Shown one piece after another: positions 1-8,455 of a stretch of 64,000 nt of DNA. Source of the DNA: Bacillus sp. 2205SS5-2 (GTDB lineage: Bacteria > Bacillota > Bacilli > Bacillales > Bacillaceae_K). The stretch spans positions 1 through 64,000 of the forward strand of contig NZ_JAYKTS010000022.1 in the NCBI RefSeq assembly GCF_037024155.1, in the 5' to 3' direction. Made by a program: the position numbers and the translations under genes. Each line of letters begins with the position of its first letter. Within the stretch, counting starts at the first letter, position 1. Below the pieces are notes generated by a model. That model worked only from the letters and a program-made list of their open reading frames with translations, ran no database searches and had not been told where the DNA came from.

Positions 1-132
1 AAGCTATCATTTATCTCATTTACAAGACTTCTTTTAATAAATGATCTCCCAATTGATTGGTTATCCGAAATGAGTGTAGTTTTAAAAAACGCCCGGATTT
101 TCTACGGGATTAGTTTGCCTGAAAATGGATAA
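1..132 (+). CDS. C-terminal tail of a protein running in from the left
   Basis: Frame 1 is open from the first base to a TAA at 130-132 and gives 43 residues that look like real protein, with alternating hydrophobic and charged residues and an end reading GISLPENG. The start lies outside the window. I do not recognise the family. The next gene begins about 50 bases later on the same strand, so this may be the upstream gene of the same accessory operon. A chance open frame of this length is possible. Confidence 0.35.
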   Translation, partial: KLSFISFTRLLLINDLPIDWLSEMSVVLKNARIFYGISLPENG

Positions 133-184
133 TCAACACGCCTGTTGAAGGGTTATTTTTCTATGGTGAAATATTGGAGAACTT

Positions 185-1885
185 TTGACTCTCCAGTATG
201 ATACTATTATCTTAAAAAGAAACAATGAGGCTACAAGTATGAGTGAATTAGTATTTGAAAAGAGAGATTTTACACGGGACTCTGACTATACCGTTAAGCA
301 GGTTCATCTAAATAATTATCCTATCGTCTATATTCTTTATAACGAGAGAAAAAGGCCGTCAGCTTATATCGGACAAACCGTTCAGGCTACAAGAAGGTTA
401 AAGAACCATTTAGAGGATAAAAGGCGAAGGAATTTGAACCGATCTATTTTGATTGGACATGAGAAGTTTAATCAGTCTGCTACGTACAATATTGAGTCAA
501 ACTTGATTAATTATTTTATTGCCGATAACCACTTTCAATTGCAAAATGTAAGTCAGACTAGTTCAAGGGAAACTCACAATTATTTTGAGAAATCATTCTA
601 TAACGAAGATCTTTTTCAAGCAATTTGGAAGAAGCTTCGTGAAGAAAACATTGTCAGTGAGACTCTTGAAAATCTTCAGAACAAAGATATTTATAAACTA
701 TCACCATATAAAGAACTGTCACCTCTTCAGCTGGATATTAAAAATGAAATCCTTGATTTCTGTAAGGAACATATCATGTTAGAAGGCAACCATGTGATTA
801 CAGTTGAAGGAGATGCTGGCACAGGTAAAAGTGTCCTCTTAAGCTCGTTGTTTAATACTCTTCAGGATTTATCTAAGGATAGTAGCTCTCTTCTACAAAG
901 ATCCGATAATTACATGCTAGTGAATAATGGCGAGATGCTGAAGACGTACAAAAATATTGCTAACAGCTTGCCGAATATTAAGAAAAAAAATCTAATGAAG
1001 CCAACACCATTCATTAATGAGAAAACGAAGTCAGGAACATCAGCAGATATTGTTCTCATTGACGAGGCGCATCTACTATTAACAAAGGAAGATAGCTATA
1101 ACAATTTCAACTATAAGAATCAATTGGATGAAATTATTAAACGTAGCAAAATTACTATCGTCATCTTTGATCCAAAGCAAGTATTGAAAATTAAAAGCTA
1201 TTGGAACAACAGTTTGCTTGAGGAAATTACCAAAAACTATTCCGCCAAAACCGTGAAGTTAACAGACCAAATGAGGATGAATGCCAGTCCTGAAACAATA
1301 AATTGGATTGATCACTTTATCGCCAAAGAAGTACTTCCACTTCCGGTAGATACAGACTCTTCATTTGAGCTTAAGTTTTTCAAAGATGCTGAGTCGTTTA
1401 AAGCAGCTATAGAAAGGAAGAATAACGAAATTGGACTATCGCGTATTGTCTCAACCTTTGACTACTTACATAAAAAAGACAAGAAATCTTATATTGTCGA
1501 TGAAGAAGGAATAAACATGCCTTGGAATAACACAATGAATAATGTAGCATGGGCTGAGAATCCGGAATCGATTAGAGAAGTCGGCTCTATCTACACTGTG
1601 CAAGGCTTTGATCTTAACTTTGTCGGTGTAGTTCTTGGCCCCTCCGTTAGCTATAATGGAGAGGAAGACAAGCTAGTTATTGACCCTTCTAGATATAAAG
1701 ATAAAGGGGCATTTGCTTCACGCTCTGACTTATCACCAGAGAAGAACCAAGAAATCAAGGAAGAAATCATCCTCAATTCCATTAACGTCTTAATGAAGAG
1801 AGGAATTCACGGCTTATATATTTATGCTACAGACCCTATATTAAGAAAACATCTATTAGCTTTAGAAAGGAGAGGAAAGGTTTGA
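185..1885 (+). CDS. GIY-YIG nuclease / DUF2075 ATPase fusion protein
   Basis: Two-domain protein of 566 residues. Residues of about 45-80 (YPIVYILYNE, then YIGQT and an RLKNHL helix) form a GIY-YIG nuclease-like domain. From about residue 205 there is a P-loop NTPase of the DUF2075 (Schlafen-related helicase-like) family: Walker A GDAGTGKS at 209-216, Walker B LIDEAH with D293/E294, then a DQMRMN motif. Such proteins are predicted to couple nucleic-acid cleavage to an ATP-driven motor; substrate and phenotype are not established. The start used is TTG with GGAGA six bases upstream; ATG at 239, with GAGG upstream, is an alternative that removes 18 residues. The stop overlaps the start of the next gene, so the two are translationally coupled. 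A role in phage or plasmid defence is inference from the domains and the accessory location. Confidence 0.8.
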   Translation: MTLQYDTIILKRNNEATSMSELVFEKRDFTRDSDYTVKQVHLNNYPIVYILYNERKRPSAYIGQTVQATRRLKNHLEDKRRRNLNRSILIGHEKFNQSATYNIESNLINYFIADNHFQLQNVSQTSSRETHNYFEKSFYNEDLFQAIWKKLREENIVSETLENLQNKDIYKLSPYKELSPLQLDIKNEILDFCKEHIMLEGNHVITVEGDAGTGKSVLLSSLFNTLQDLSKDSSSLLQRSDNYMLVNNGEMLKTYKNIANSLPNIKKKNLMKPTPFINEKTKSGTSADIVLIDEAHLLLTKEDSYNNFNYKNQLDEIIKRSKITIVIFDPKQVLKIKSYWNNSLLEEITKNYSAKTVKLTDQMRMNASPETINWIDHFIAKEVLPLPVDTDSSFELKFFKDAESFKAAIERKNNEIGLSRIVSTFDYLHKKDKKSYIVDEEGINMPWNNTMNNVAWAENPESIREVGSIYTVQGFDLNFVGVVLGPSVSYNGEEDKLVIDPSRYKDKGAFASRSDLSPEKNQEIKEEIILNSINVLMKRGIHGLYIYATDPILRKHLLALERRGKV

Positions 1886-2184
1886 GCGATATTCAAATCT
1901 TAATCAATAAAATAAACAAATTCCGAGATGATCGTAACTGGAGACAATATCACAACCCCAAAGACCTTGCTATCTCTATTTCTATTGAAGCAGCCGAACT
2001 ACTTGAAGACTTTCAATGGATCAGTAGCGAAGAAGCAATAAAAACTAATAAAGAAAACATCCGCGAAGAAGTCGCGGATGTCTTAATCTACTCATTGATG
2101 TTGTGTTCTGATCTTGATTTGGATATTAATGAGATTGTAGAGGAGAAACTCTTAAAGAATGGAAGGAAGTATCCTATTGGATAA
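1882..2184 (+). CDS. MazG-like nucleotide pyrophosphohydrolase
   Basis: Compact 100-residue single-domain all-alpha NTP pyrophosphatase of the MazG/RS21-C6 type. The Mg-binding motif is visible as E36xxE39 (EAAELLEDFQW) and E63xxD66 (REEVADVLIY). The family hydrolyses (d)NTPs to NMP and pyrophosphate. It starts at a TTG that shares four bases with the TGA of the GIY-YIG/DUF2075 gene, behind an AGGAGAGG ribosome-binding site, so the products are made together and probably act together. Length matches stand-alone MazG-like enzymes rather than the two-domain MazG. The nucleotide substrate cannot be told from sequence. Confidence 0.85.
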   Translation: MSDIQILINKINKFRDDRNWRQYHNPKDLAISISIEAAELLEDFQWISSEEAIKTNKENIREEVADVLIYSLMLCSDLDLDINEIVEEKLLKNGRKYPIG

Positions 2185-2279
2185 GATAAGGGACTTCCTC
2201 TTCCATATTGATTTATATTAATAGATAACAGGATCAACCCTTTTCCTTACTTGATAGCGAAAAAGCATGACAATTATAG

Positions 2280-3782
2280 CTAACTAACAGGATTAACCAA
2301 TTCATTAACCTCTTCTAAATCAAAATGATAAATAACATCTTTTATACGACGATCTTTTGTTTTTTCTCCTCTAGTTACTTGAATTTCTTTAATAACAGAA
2401 TGAAAAAACGATTTCTTTTCATCATCAGAGAGTGTATGGTAAAACTCTTCAAAGTTCTTAATCGAACAATAAATAATATCCATTATAGATTCATTTTGTT
2501 TCAACTCTACTTGCTTAGCAATGTCAGCAAGATCACTGTTTATTTTGTTTATTTCAGCTTGCTTTGTTGCTAAATGGGACTTTATCATATCGGTATCTAG
2601 ATTGAGGGATGTGTCACTAGAGTGTTCCATTATTTTCAACATCTCTCTTTCTAACCTTCCTATCTGTTTTTTTAGTTTACTAGCTTCTTTCTCCAAAGGA
2701 TTTAATTCATAGCCTAATATTGACTGTGTTACTGAGTAAACAGTTGAGGGAGATACTTTTCTTTTGAGCTGATGCAGAAAATCCTTAAGTACAACCCCCT
2801 CAGCATACTCCTTTTTAATGAGATTGGAAGAACAGACACTACTCCCACTATTTTTATTTTTATTGCATTGGTAATACTTGTATTTCTGACTGCTGTACCC
2901 TTGAACCATAGATCCCCCGCATTGAGGACATTTAAGTATTCCGCTAAGGGGATAGGAGCCTGGATGTATCTTTCGAGGCGTATAGCTTCTTGCTTGCATT
3001 ACCTTTCTAGTTTCATCCCACAATGACTTTTCAATGATTGGAGTATGTTTCCCTTTTCTAAGTTTCCCTCGCCATTTAGAATTACCTATATACTGCTGAT
3101 TCTGTAACACAGTTTTTATTGCATTAACTGTCCATTGATTTTTATTTTTAGTCCTTATACCTTGGATATTAAGGTTAGCAGCAATCTTTTTGTAACCCCA
3201 CTTTTCTGAAGCACATTTTTCAAATATATATCTGACAACCTTCGCTTCCTCAGGAAGTAATGATAATTTCTTATTTATTACTTCATACCCAAAGATTTTC
3301 CCACCTAAAAACTCTCCATCTTCAGCTCTTTTTTCCATTCCGGAATTCGTCCGAAATGAGATGAATTCCCTTTCCAATTCAGCAACCAATGACAAAACAT
3401 GAACAAGAATCTTTGCCGTGGGATCCTCTGTATTTATACTGTCAGCTATTGATATGACATGTTTGTCAACTGCATTAAGCTGTTTCATAAAATACAATGT
3501 ATCTAACGAATCACGGGACAATCTGTCTTGCTTGTAGACGATTATGTAATCTATTTCTTCATACTCATCTAAAACTCGGTTATACATTTCAATAAACCCG
3601 TCCCTACCTTTGAATGAACTACCCGACTTTAGATCATCTTCGTAAACGTCAACTAGTTCAATATCATTCTGCATGCAATACTTAGTTATCTCATCTTCTT
3701 GTTTTTCCAAGGACGTGTTCCCAAAGTCTTTTTCCGACCTTGGACTTCTCCGTTTATACCCTACCGCTCTTTTCTTCTTCAT
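2280..3782 (-). CDS. Large serine recombinase (site-specific integrase)
   Basis: 500-residue large serine recombinase. The N-terminal resolvase domain has the catalytic serine S13 after R11 (YKRRSPRSE) and the motif YKQDRLSRD near residue 85. A recombinase domain follows, then a zinc ribbon with CPQCGG and a later C..C pair, then a charged coiled coil (about 370-430). Such enzymes integrate and excise mobile elements without host factors. The start overlaps the stop of a small upstream gene by four bases (ATGA). It resembles the truncated recombinase at 5887-6721, both carrying the SNLIKKEYAE motif after the zinc ribbon. Its own attachment site is not identified. Confidence 0.9.
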   Translation of the reverse strand: MKKKRAVGYKRRSPRSEKDFGNTSLEKQEDEITKYCMQNDIELVDVYEDDLKSGSSFKGRDGFIEMYNRVLDEYEEIDYIIVYKQDRLSRDSLDTLYFMKQLNAVDKHVISIADSINTEDPTAKILVHVLSLVAELEREFISFRTNSGMEKRAEDGEFLGGKIFGYEVINKKLSLLPEEAKVVRYIFEKCASEKWGYKKIAANLNIQGIRTKNKNQWTVNAIKTVLQNQQYIGNSKWRGKLRKGKHTPIIEKSLWDETRKVMQARSYTPRKIHPGSYPLSGILKCPQCGGSMVQGYSSQKYKYYQCNKNKNSGSSVCSSNLIKKEYAEGVVLKDFLHQLKRKVSPSTVYSVTQSILGYELNPLEKEASKLKKQIGRLEREMLKIMEHSSDTSLNLDTDMIKSHLATKQAEINKINSDLADIAKQVELKQNESIMDIIYCSIKNFEEFYHTLSDDEKKSFFHSVIKEIQVTRGEKTKDRRIKDVIYHFDLEEVNELVNPVS

Positions 3783-3955
3783 TGTAATTCCTCACTTTCT
3801 TTTTTAAGCTGCTTCTCTATGTGGCTCGAATATTTTATTATTAATTCCGCGAAGTTGTGTAAAAAGTCTGAAGCCTTAACCTTCTCCACATCTTTTTCAA
3901 TCGTTAAAACTGATTTATAATGTTGGTTGTAATCAACCTGTATGTTTTTCTTCAT
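3779..3955 (-). CDS. Small protein coupled to the serine recombinase
   Basis: 58-residue unknown protein, starting at ATG 3955 with AGAGGTG seven bases upstream (a GTG at 3964 is in frame but has no good ribosome-binding site). The stop overlaps the recombinase start. It is charged and probably helical. The C-terminal half has the pattern LHNFAELIIKYSSHIEKQ, which resembles LVSVLAGLIKKYANEKE in the small protein at 9970-10104, also fused in the same way to a serine recombinase. The repeated arrangement argues for a real gene with a role tied to recombination, perhaps in directionality. That role is inference. Confidence 0.6.
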   Translation of the reverse strand: MKKNIQVDYNQHYKSVLTIEKDVEKVKASDFLHNFAELIIKYSSHIEKQLKKESEELQ

Positions 3956-4038
3956 ATACAACACCTCTTTAAATTGTTATTCTCTAGAAATCTTCAGCAA
4001 AATTTATATCTGAATCAGAGGGCATTTAGACAAAAAAG

Positions 4039-4101
4039 CACCACTAACAATATCTGGAGAACAGAAATAGATGTTCTTCAAATACATCGTTAGCGGCGGT
4101 G
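4039..4101 (-). terminator. Probable Rho-independent terminator, minus strand
   Basis: Outer arms CACCACTAAC (4039-4048) and GTTAGCGGCGGTG (4089-4101) pair with a small bulge, and inner arms AGAACA/TGTTCT also pair. On the minus strand the hairpin is followed by a run of T. It points toward the recombinase gene and probably ended a gene that stood where the IS element now lies, or acts as a leader structure. Confidence 0.45.
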
Positions 4102-4263
4102 GTTGTCAATATAGTTGTCGTATTTAATTACTTTAGTATTTTAAAAGATTGGATGAATCCCCTCGTTCAATCAAAGCTACCGCGCTTCGCTTGCTGTCCT
4201 GGTGATGTAGATCGAAAGGAAAGGAACTCTTTCAATCTACATCACCAGGGAAATGGGGGAGTG

Positions 4264-5343
4264 TTATGGTTTCTTCGATACTTCTGCCTTCCCCTCGTCT
4301 CGCATTGGATTTAGCGCTACTTGTTTATTTGGCGTCCAATTTCTTATCCCTCGTGTCCAACGCTCTGGATGCTTTTCCTTCGCTGCTTCGTATACTTCTT
4401 TTCGCTTTTCCAATATGGCTATGTGTTCTCCAGTATGACACTGTACAGGTGTCACAAATTCCAGTCCACTATGCAGATGAATCTCGTTGTACCAATGGAC
4501 AAACTGCTGTGCCCATTGTCTCGCTTCCTCAAGCGATGCGAAACCTTTGTTCGGGAAATTCGGGCGATACTGGAGTGTCCGAAACATCGCTTCTGAGTAT
4601 GGATTATCATTACTCACACGTGGTCTTGAAAAGGAGCTTTGAATCCCCAATTTCTCTAGTAAACTCAAGAATGTCTCAGCTTTCATCGGGCTCCCATTAT
4701 CTGAATGTAACACGAGGGGTGTTCCTTGAATTTTTTCATTGAAGGTTGCTTTCTTCACGAGCGTTTCGGCGTGTTTTGCCTCTTCCGATTCCCACACTTC
4801 CCAACCGACTACTTTTCTACTAAATAAATCCAGAATTAAATAGAGGCGATAATACATTCCTTTCACAGGCCCCCCAAGCCATGTAATGTCCCATGACCAT
4901 ACTTGGTTGGGCGCGATGGCCAGATGACTCTCAGGAATTCTTCGCTCGGGCTTTTGACTACGACCACGGTGGTGTTGCATCTTTTCTTCGCGTAATACAC
5001 GATAAAACGTTGATTCTGAGGCGATATAAGTCCCGACGTCCGCAAGCTTTGGCACAATTTGCGTCGGTGGTAAATCGGCGTATTCTTCTTGTTTGACAAC
5101 CGTCAGTATTTCCTCTTTTTCTTCCTCAGACAACTTATTTTTCGGCGTTGGTCTTTTCGTGATGGAGCGCTGATCGACCTCTACATCTCCCTTTGCCACC
5201 CAACGCTCGTACGTTCGAACGCTGATTTGAAGTTCCACGCAAGCCTTCGCTAATCGCGCACCATTTTGATTGGCTTCTTGTATGAGTTCGACAGCTAATA
5301 CGCGATTTGACGGGCTAATCATTCTTCCTCGTCGTCCCCCCAA
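4264..5343 (-). CDS. IS3-family transposase OrfB (DDE integrase core)
   Basis: 359 residues when read from the TTG at 5343. An N-terminal helix-turn-helix part is followed by the rve-type catalytic core: first Asp in WSWDITWLGG, second in LHSDNGSPM, and the Glu in NPYSEAMFRTLQ, with normal DDE spacing. It overlaps OrfA by 25 bases in the -1 frame, so the active transposase is expected to be an OrfAB fusion made by -1 frameshifting. All catalytic residues are present and the frame is intact, so the element may be functional. Confidence 0.9.
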   Translation of the reverse strand: MGGRRGRMISPSNRVLAVELIQEANQNGARLAKACVELQISVRTYERWVAKGDVEVDQRSITKRPTPKNKLSEEEKEEILTVVKQEEYADLPPTQIVPKLADVGTYIASESTFYRVLREEKMQHHRGRSQKPERRIPESHLAIAPNQVWSWDITWLGGPVKGMYYRLYLILDLFSRKVVGWEVWESEEAKHAETLVKKATFNEKIQGTPLVLHSDNGSPMKAETFLSLLEKLGIQSSFSRPRVSNDNPYSEAMFRTLQYRPNFPNKGFASLEEARQWAQQFVHWYNEIHLHSGLEFVTPVQCHTGEHIAILEKRKEVYEAAKEKHPERWTRGIRNWTPNKQVALNPMRDEGKAEVSKKP

Positions 5344-5831
5344 ATCGCTTGGGCCTTTTTTCGCAAAAGCAATAACGCCGCAGCTTCAGCTAGTGCCTTT
5401 TCTTTCTTTTGTAGGTCTTTTTCTAATTGCTTGGCACGTTTCTTTTCATCCTTCAATGCACCATTCAACTGCTTTGCTTGATCGAATGCCTGACCATTTG
5501 CCTGAAGGCATACACGTTTCCATGCTTCAATCTGTTCACGATACAGACCCTTTCTACGACAGTAGTCTGCTAACTCCGACTCGTTCATCGCAAACGTCTC
5601 CATGACAATTAAAAACTTATCCTCGCTTTTCCATTTATCACTTGTTTGACTATTGCCTGGCGTTGCCACACCAGCTGTGCGTGCTTCCTTACGCCACTTG
5701 TATAAAGTAACTTCTGAGATGCCTTCTTCTTTCGCAATTTGTGTCACTGACTCATTTTTTGGTGGCATCATACGTGTAACAATCGCTTCTTTTCGTTCCA
5801 GCGAATATCGTACTCTATTACTACTTGTCAT
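5319..5831 (-). CDS. IS3-family transposase OrfA (DNA-binding)
   Basis: 170-residue protein with a helix-turn-helix (about 28-55, ISEVTLYKWRKEA) and a lysine- and glutamate-rich coiled coil (about 125-160) that would serve as the leucine-zipper-like oligomerisation segment of IS3 OrfA proteins. Near its 3' end the minus strand carries the heptamer A-AAA-AAG (5355-5361) in the zero-frame phasing typical of -1 frameshift signals in this family, just before OrfB. No stop lies between the slip site and OrfB in the -1 frame. Confidence 0.88.
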   Translation of the reverse strand: MTSSNRVRYSLERKEAIVTRMMPPKNESVTQIAKEEGISEVTLYKWRKEARTAGVATPGNSQTSDKWKSEDKFLIVMETFAMNESELADYCRRKGLYREQIEAWKRVCLQANGQAFDQAKQLNGALKDEKKRAKQLEKDLQKKEKALAEAAALLLLRKKAQAIWGDDEEE

Positions 5832-5886
5832 ATCAATCGACCTCCGTGTTATTTACTTAACTATAACACTAAAGTACCTTACGACA

Positions 5887-6721
5887 TTTATCCTAACAGA
5901 GAGGGATATTACAAAACCAAATTTATATCGGGAATACTAAATGGAAAGGTGAATATAAAAAAGGAATCCATGTACCTATCATTGAACAATCACTGTGGGA
6001 CAAAACGCAAGAAGTAATGAAGGCACGTAGTTATCAACCATTAAAAGTTCATCCCGGCTCCTACCCATTATCTGGATTGCTAAAATGCCCTGAGTGTGGT
6101 TCTCCTATGTTACAAGGTAATAGTAGTAAAAAATATAAATATTATCAATGCAGTAAAAATAAAAATAGTGGAAAAGTCGCTTGTTCTTCTAATTTAATTA
6201 AAAAGGAATATGCAGAGGAAACGGTTTTTAAAAGTTTTACTATGTATATAAACAGCTTAGATTTATCAGCATCTGTAGATGGAGCGATTGCAGCTACACT
6301 CTCTTTTGAACTTGAACCCTTAGAAAGAGAAATGGATAATCTTAAAAAGGAGATAAAACAAATCAAAGTTAAAATGGATAATGTCATTGAATTAATGTAT
6401 GATACAGAACTTTCTTTGGATAAGGAATTCCTAAAAGGTAAATTAAAAAAACAACAAGATCAATTGAATAGAAAAAACTCAAATCTAATTGAAATAACAC
6501 AATACATTAAATTTAAACAGAATCAGACATCTAACGAGATTATTAATTTTTGTTCTAACAACTTCAATGATTTTTCTTCATTACTCCTTAATGAAGAAAA
6601 AAAGTTGTTACTAAATCATATCATTAAGGAAATTCATGTCACCAACGGAGCAACAACAAACGATAGGAAAATTAAAAATATAGTTTATTACTTTAATAAT
6701 AATGACTTAGCAAAGTTGTAG
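5887..6721 (+). pseudogene. Serine recombinase, 5' part removed at an IS end
   Basis: An open frame runs from the IS end to 6721. Recognisable homology starts with LQNQIYIGNTKWKGEYKKG, equivalent to LQNQQYIGNSKWRGK in the recombinase at 2280-3782, and continues through the zinc ribbon (CPECGSPM ... CSSNLIKKEYAE) and coiled coil to a normal C-terminus. The first ATG in frame is at 6017, well inside the domain. The catalytic N-terminal half is missing and is not present left of the IS, so the gene is dead and the IS boundary marks a deletion or rearrangement. Confidence 0.85.
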
Positions 6722-6757
6722 GAGAAAGGGAACTTCCCTTTCTCCTTTCTTATTTTT
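6720..6757 (+). terminator. Rho-independent terminator
   Basis: Stem GGAGAAAGGGAA/TTCCCTTTCTCC, then TTTCTTATTTTTT, directly after the recombinase remnant stop. Confidence 0.85.
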
Positions 6758-6790
6758 TAATATAGTATTTAGTTAAAAGGAGGAGGTATT

Positions 6791-8455
6791 TTGAAAATAC
6801 AAAGAGTCGCAATTTATTGTCGTGTTAGTACTGAAGAGCAAGCATCGGAGGGTTATAGTATTTCCGCTCAACTTCAGACACTTCGTCAATATGCTAGTTT
6901 ATATGGCTGGGAGATAGCCGACGAATATGTCGATGAAGGAATTAGTGGTAAATCAATAAAGGGACGTCCCGCTATGCAGAGACTTGTATCTGATGTAGAC
7001 AAGGGAAAATTTCAGGCGGTCTTGGTTTGGAAGATTTCACGTCTCTCTCGCAATATGTTAGATACACTTGTGCTACTAGATCAATTTGAAGAAAACGATG
7101 TACAGTTTATTTCTTACTCGGAGAACTTTGATACTGGTAGCCCTATAGGTCGTTTAGTCGTTCAACTTATGGCTTCTATTGCTGAAATGGAGCGTAATAC
7201 CCTTTCCGAAAACGTAAAGCTTGGAATGACTCAACGAGCCAGAGAAGGATCGTGGAATGGTGGTCTTATTTTTGGCTATGATTCAGTAGAAAAAGAATTA
7301 GTAATAAACCCTAAAGAAGCAGCCATTGTAAGATTGATCTTCAATATGTATTCGGAAGGGAAAGGTCTAAAAGCAATTGCTAATTCACTTAATAAAGATG
7401 GCTATCGGACAAAGCATAATAGGCATTTTTCTATCAATGGTATTGCAACAATATTAGATAATCCAGTTTATATAGGAAAAATAAGATGGTTGCAAGTAGA
7501 GAATTGGGATAAACGAAGAAGAAAAGGTAAAAATCCAAATCCTATTATAGTAGATGGAAAGCATGAATCGATTATATCAAATGAATCATGGAGTATCGTT
7601 CAAGCACGTAGACAAAGTAAGTCCTTTAAACAGCGTCAATCAAATGAACCTTTTCTATTAAGTAGTATTCTTAGGTGTCCGGATTGTGGCCAAGGTATGG
7701 TTCCATCAATAACCACTTCTACTCGAAAAGACGGATCAAAACATAAACATCGCTACTATGTATGTGGAAATTTTCATAATAAAGGATCTTCCTCTTGTAA
7801 ATCAAATTCAATTAAAGCTTACGAAGCAGAAGAGTTGGTAATTAATGGACTAATAGACTTTTTAAATGATGCAAAGCAATTCACTAAAACAATTGAAGCT
7901 TTGAATAAGCAAACCGTTAAAGCAACCGTGAAAACTAAAAACGAAATTGAAGCCGTAGAACAGAAACTAATTGAAGTAAATGCAATGCAGGAGAGATATA
8001 TGGAGGCATTTGAAAAAAATCTCTTTCCCATTGCCATTCTTCAAGAACGTCTCCAAAAGATAGCAAAAGAAAAAGCTGATTTAGAACAAAAGAGAAATGA
8101 ACTTAGCATACATCTAAGTTCATCTGATTCAAAAGTTATATCACCTGATCTAATAAGAGAGTTACTAGAAAAGTATTTGGAGGTGTTTCAACATGCTACC
8201 AGAGATAAGCAAAAGCATCTCTTTCAACTGCTACTGCATAATATCTCTGTTAAACATTTAAAAGGTCACTCCCGCTCCATTGATAAGATTACGTTGGAAT
8301 TTGATTTTACCGAAGTTAACATATCTAATACGTTTACTCTTATCCATGTACTTTTCCACAAAGCAGGTGAATTTACAGATTCAAAAGACAAAATATCACC
8401 TTATTTACAACTTTTTTTGCCTCTATTTATGATAAGGTTCTGCTCCCCTTATTAG
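6791..8455 (+). CDS. Large serine recombinase whose 3' end crosses an att core
   Basis: 554-residue large serine recombinase. The resolvase domain has R11-V-S13 (IYCRVSTEEQ) with S13 as nucleophile; a recombinase domain, zinc ribbon (CPDCGQGM ... YYVCG ... SSSCKSN) and long coiled coil (about 370-460) follow. It starts at TTG behind AAAGGAGGAGG. The last residues (FMIRFCSPY) are read through the attachment core at 8430-8440 and into the neighbouring element, so the natural C-terminus in its own element was probably different. It converges on and overlaps the integrase gene at 8427-9977. It belongs to a different subgroup from the recombinase at 2280-3782. Confidence 0.9.
   Translation: MKIQRVAIYCRVSTEEQASEGYSISAQLQTLRQYASLYGWEIADEYVDEGISGKSIKGRPAMQRLVSDVDKGKFQAVLVWKISRLSRNMLDTLVLLDQFEENDVQFISYSENFDTGSPIGRLVVQLMASIAEMERNTLSENVKLGMTQRAREGSWNGGLIFGYDSVEKELVINPKEAAIVRLIFNMYSEGKGLKAIANSLNKDGYRTKHNRHFSINGIATILDNPVYIGKIRWLQVENWDKRRRKGKNPNPIIVDGKHESIISNESWSIVQARRQSKSFKQRQSNEPFLLSSILRCPDCGQGMVPSITTSTRKDGSKHKHRYYVCGNFHNKGSSSCKSNSIKAYEAEELVINGLIDFLNDAKQFTKTIEALNKQTVKATVKTKNEIEAVEQKLIEVNAMQERYMEAFEKNLFPIAILQERLQKIAKEKADLEQKRNELSIHLSSSDSKVISPDLIRELLEKYLEVFQHATRDKQKHLFQLLLHNISVKHLKGHSRSIDKITLEFDFTEVNISNTFTLIHVLFHKAGEFTDSKDKISPYLQLFLPLFMIRFCSPY

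Larger units (their letters stand above)
4116..5886 (-). mobile_element. IS3-family insertion sequence
   Basis: Two overlapping transposase frames lie between imperfect terminal inverted repeats. The left end reads TGTCGTA, a short spacer, then TACTTTAGTATT; the right end, read inward, is TGTCGTAAGG then TACTTTAGTGTT. Length is about 1.77 kb. Flanking bases (left ...ATAGT, right TTTATC...) show no matching 3-4 bp target duplication, so it is not a simple insertion. An inverted repeat with 14-base arms (4199-4212 and 4235-4248) lies between OrfB and the left end and could act as a terminator. The right flank is a truncated recombinase. Confidence 0.85.

Noticed and set aside
2176-2190. Third copy of the rlmH att core at GATAAGG after the MazG gene
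   Set aside because: Only seven bases match and the flanks differ from both real cores.
4266-5605. Plus-strand open frames across the IS element
   Set aside because: They are shadows of the intact transposase genes on the minus strand.
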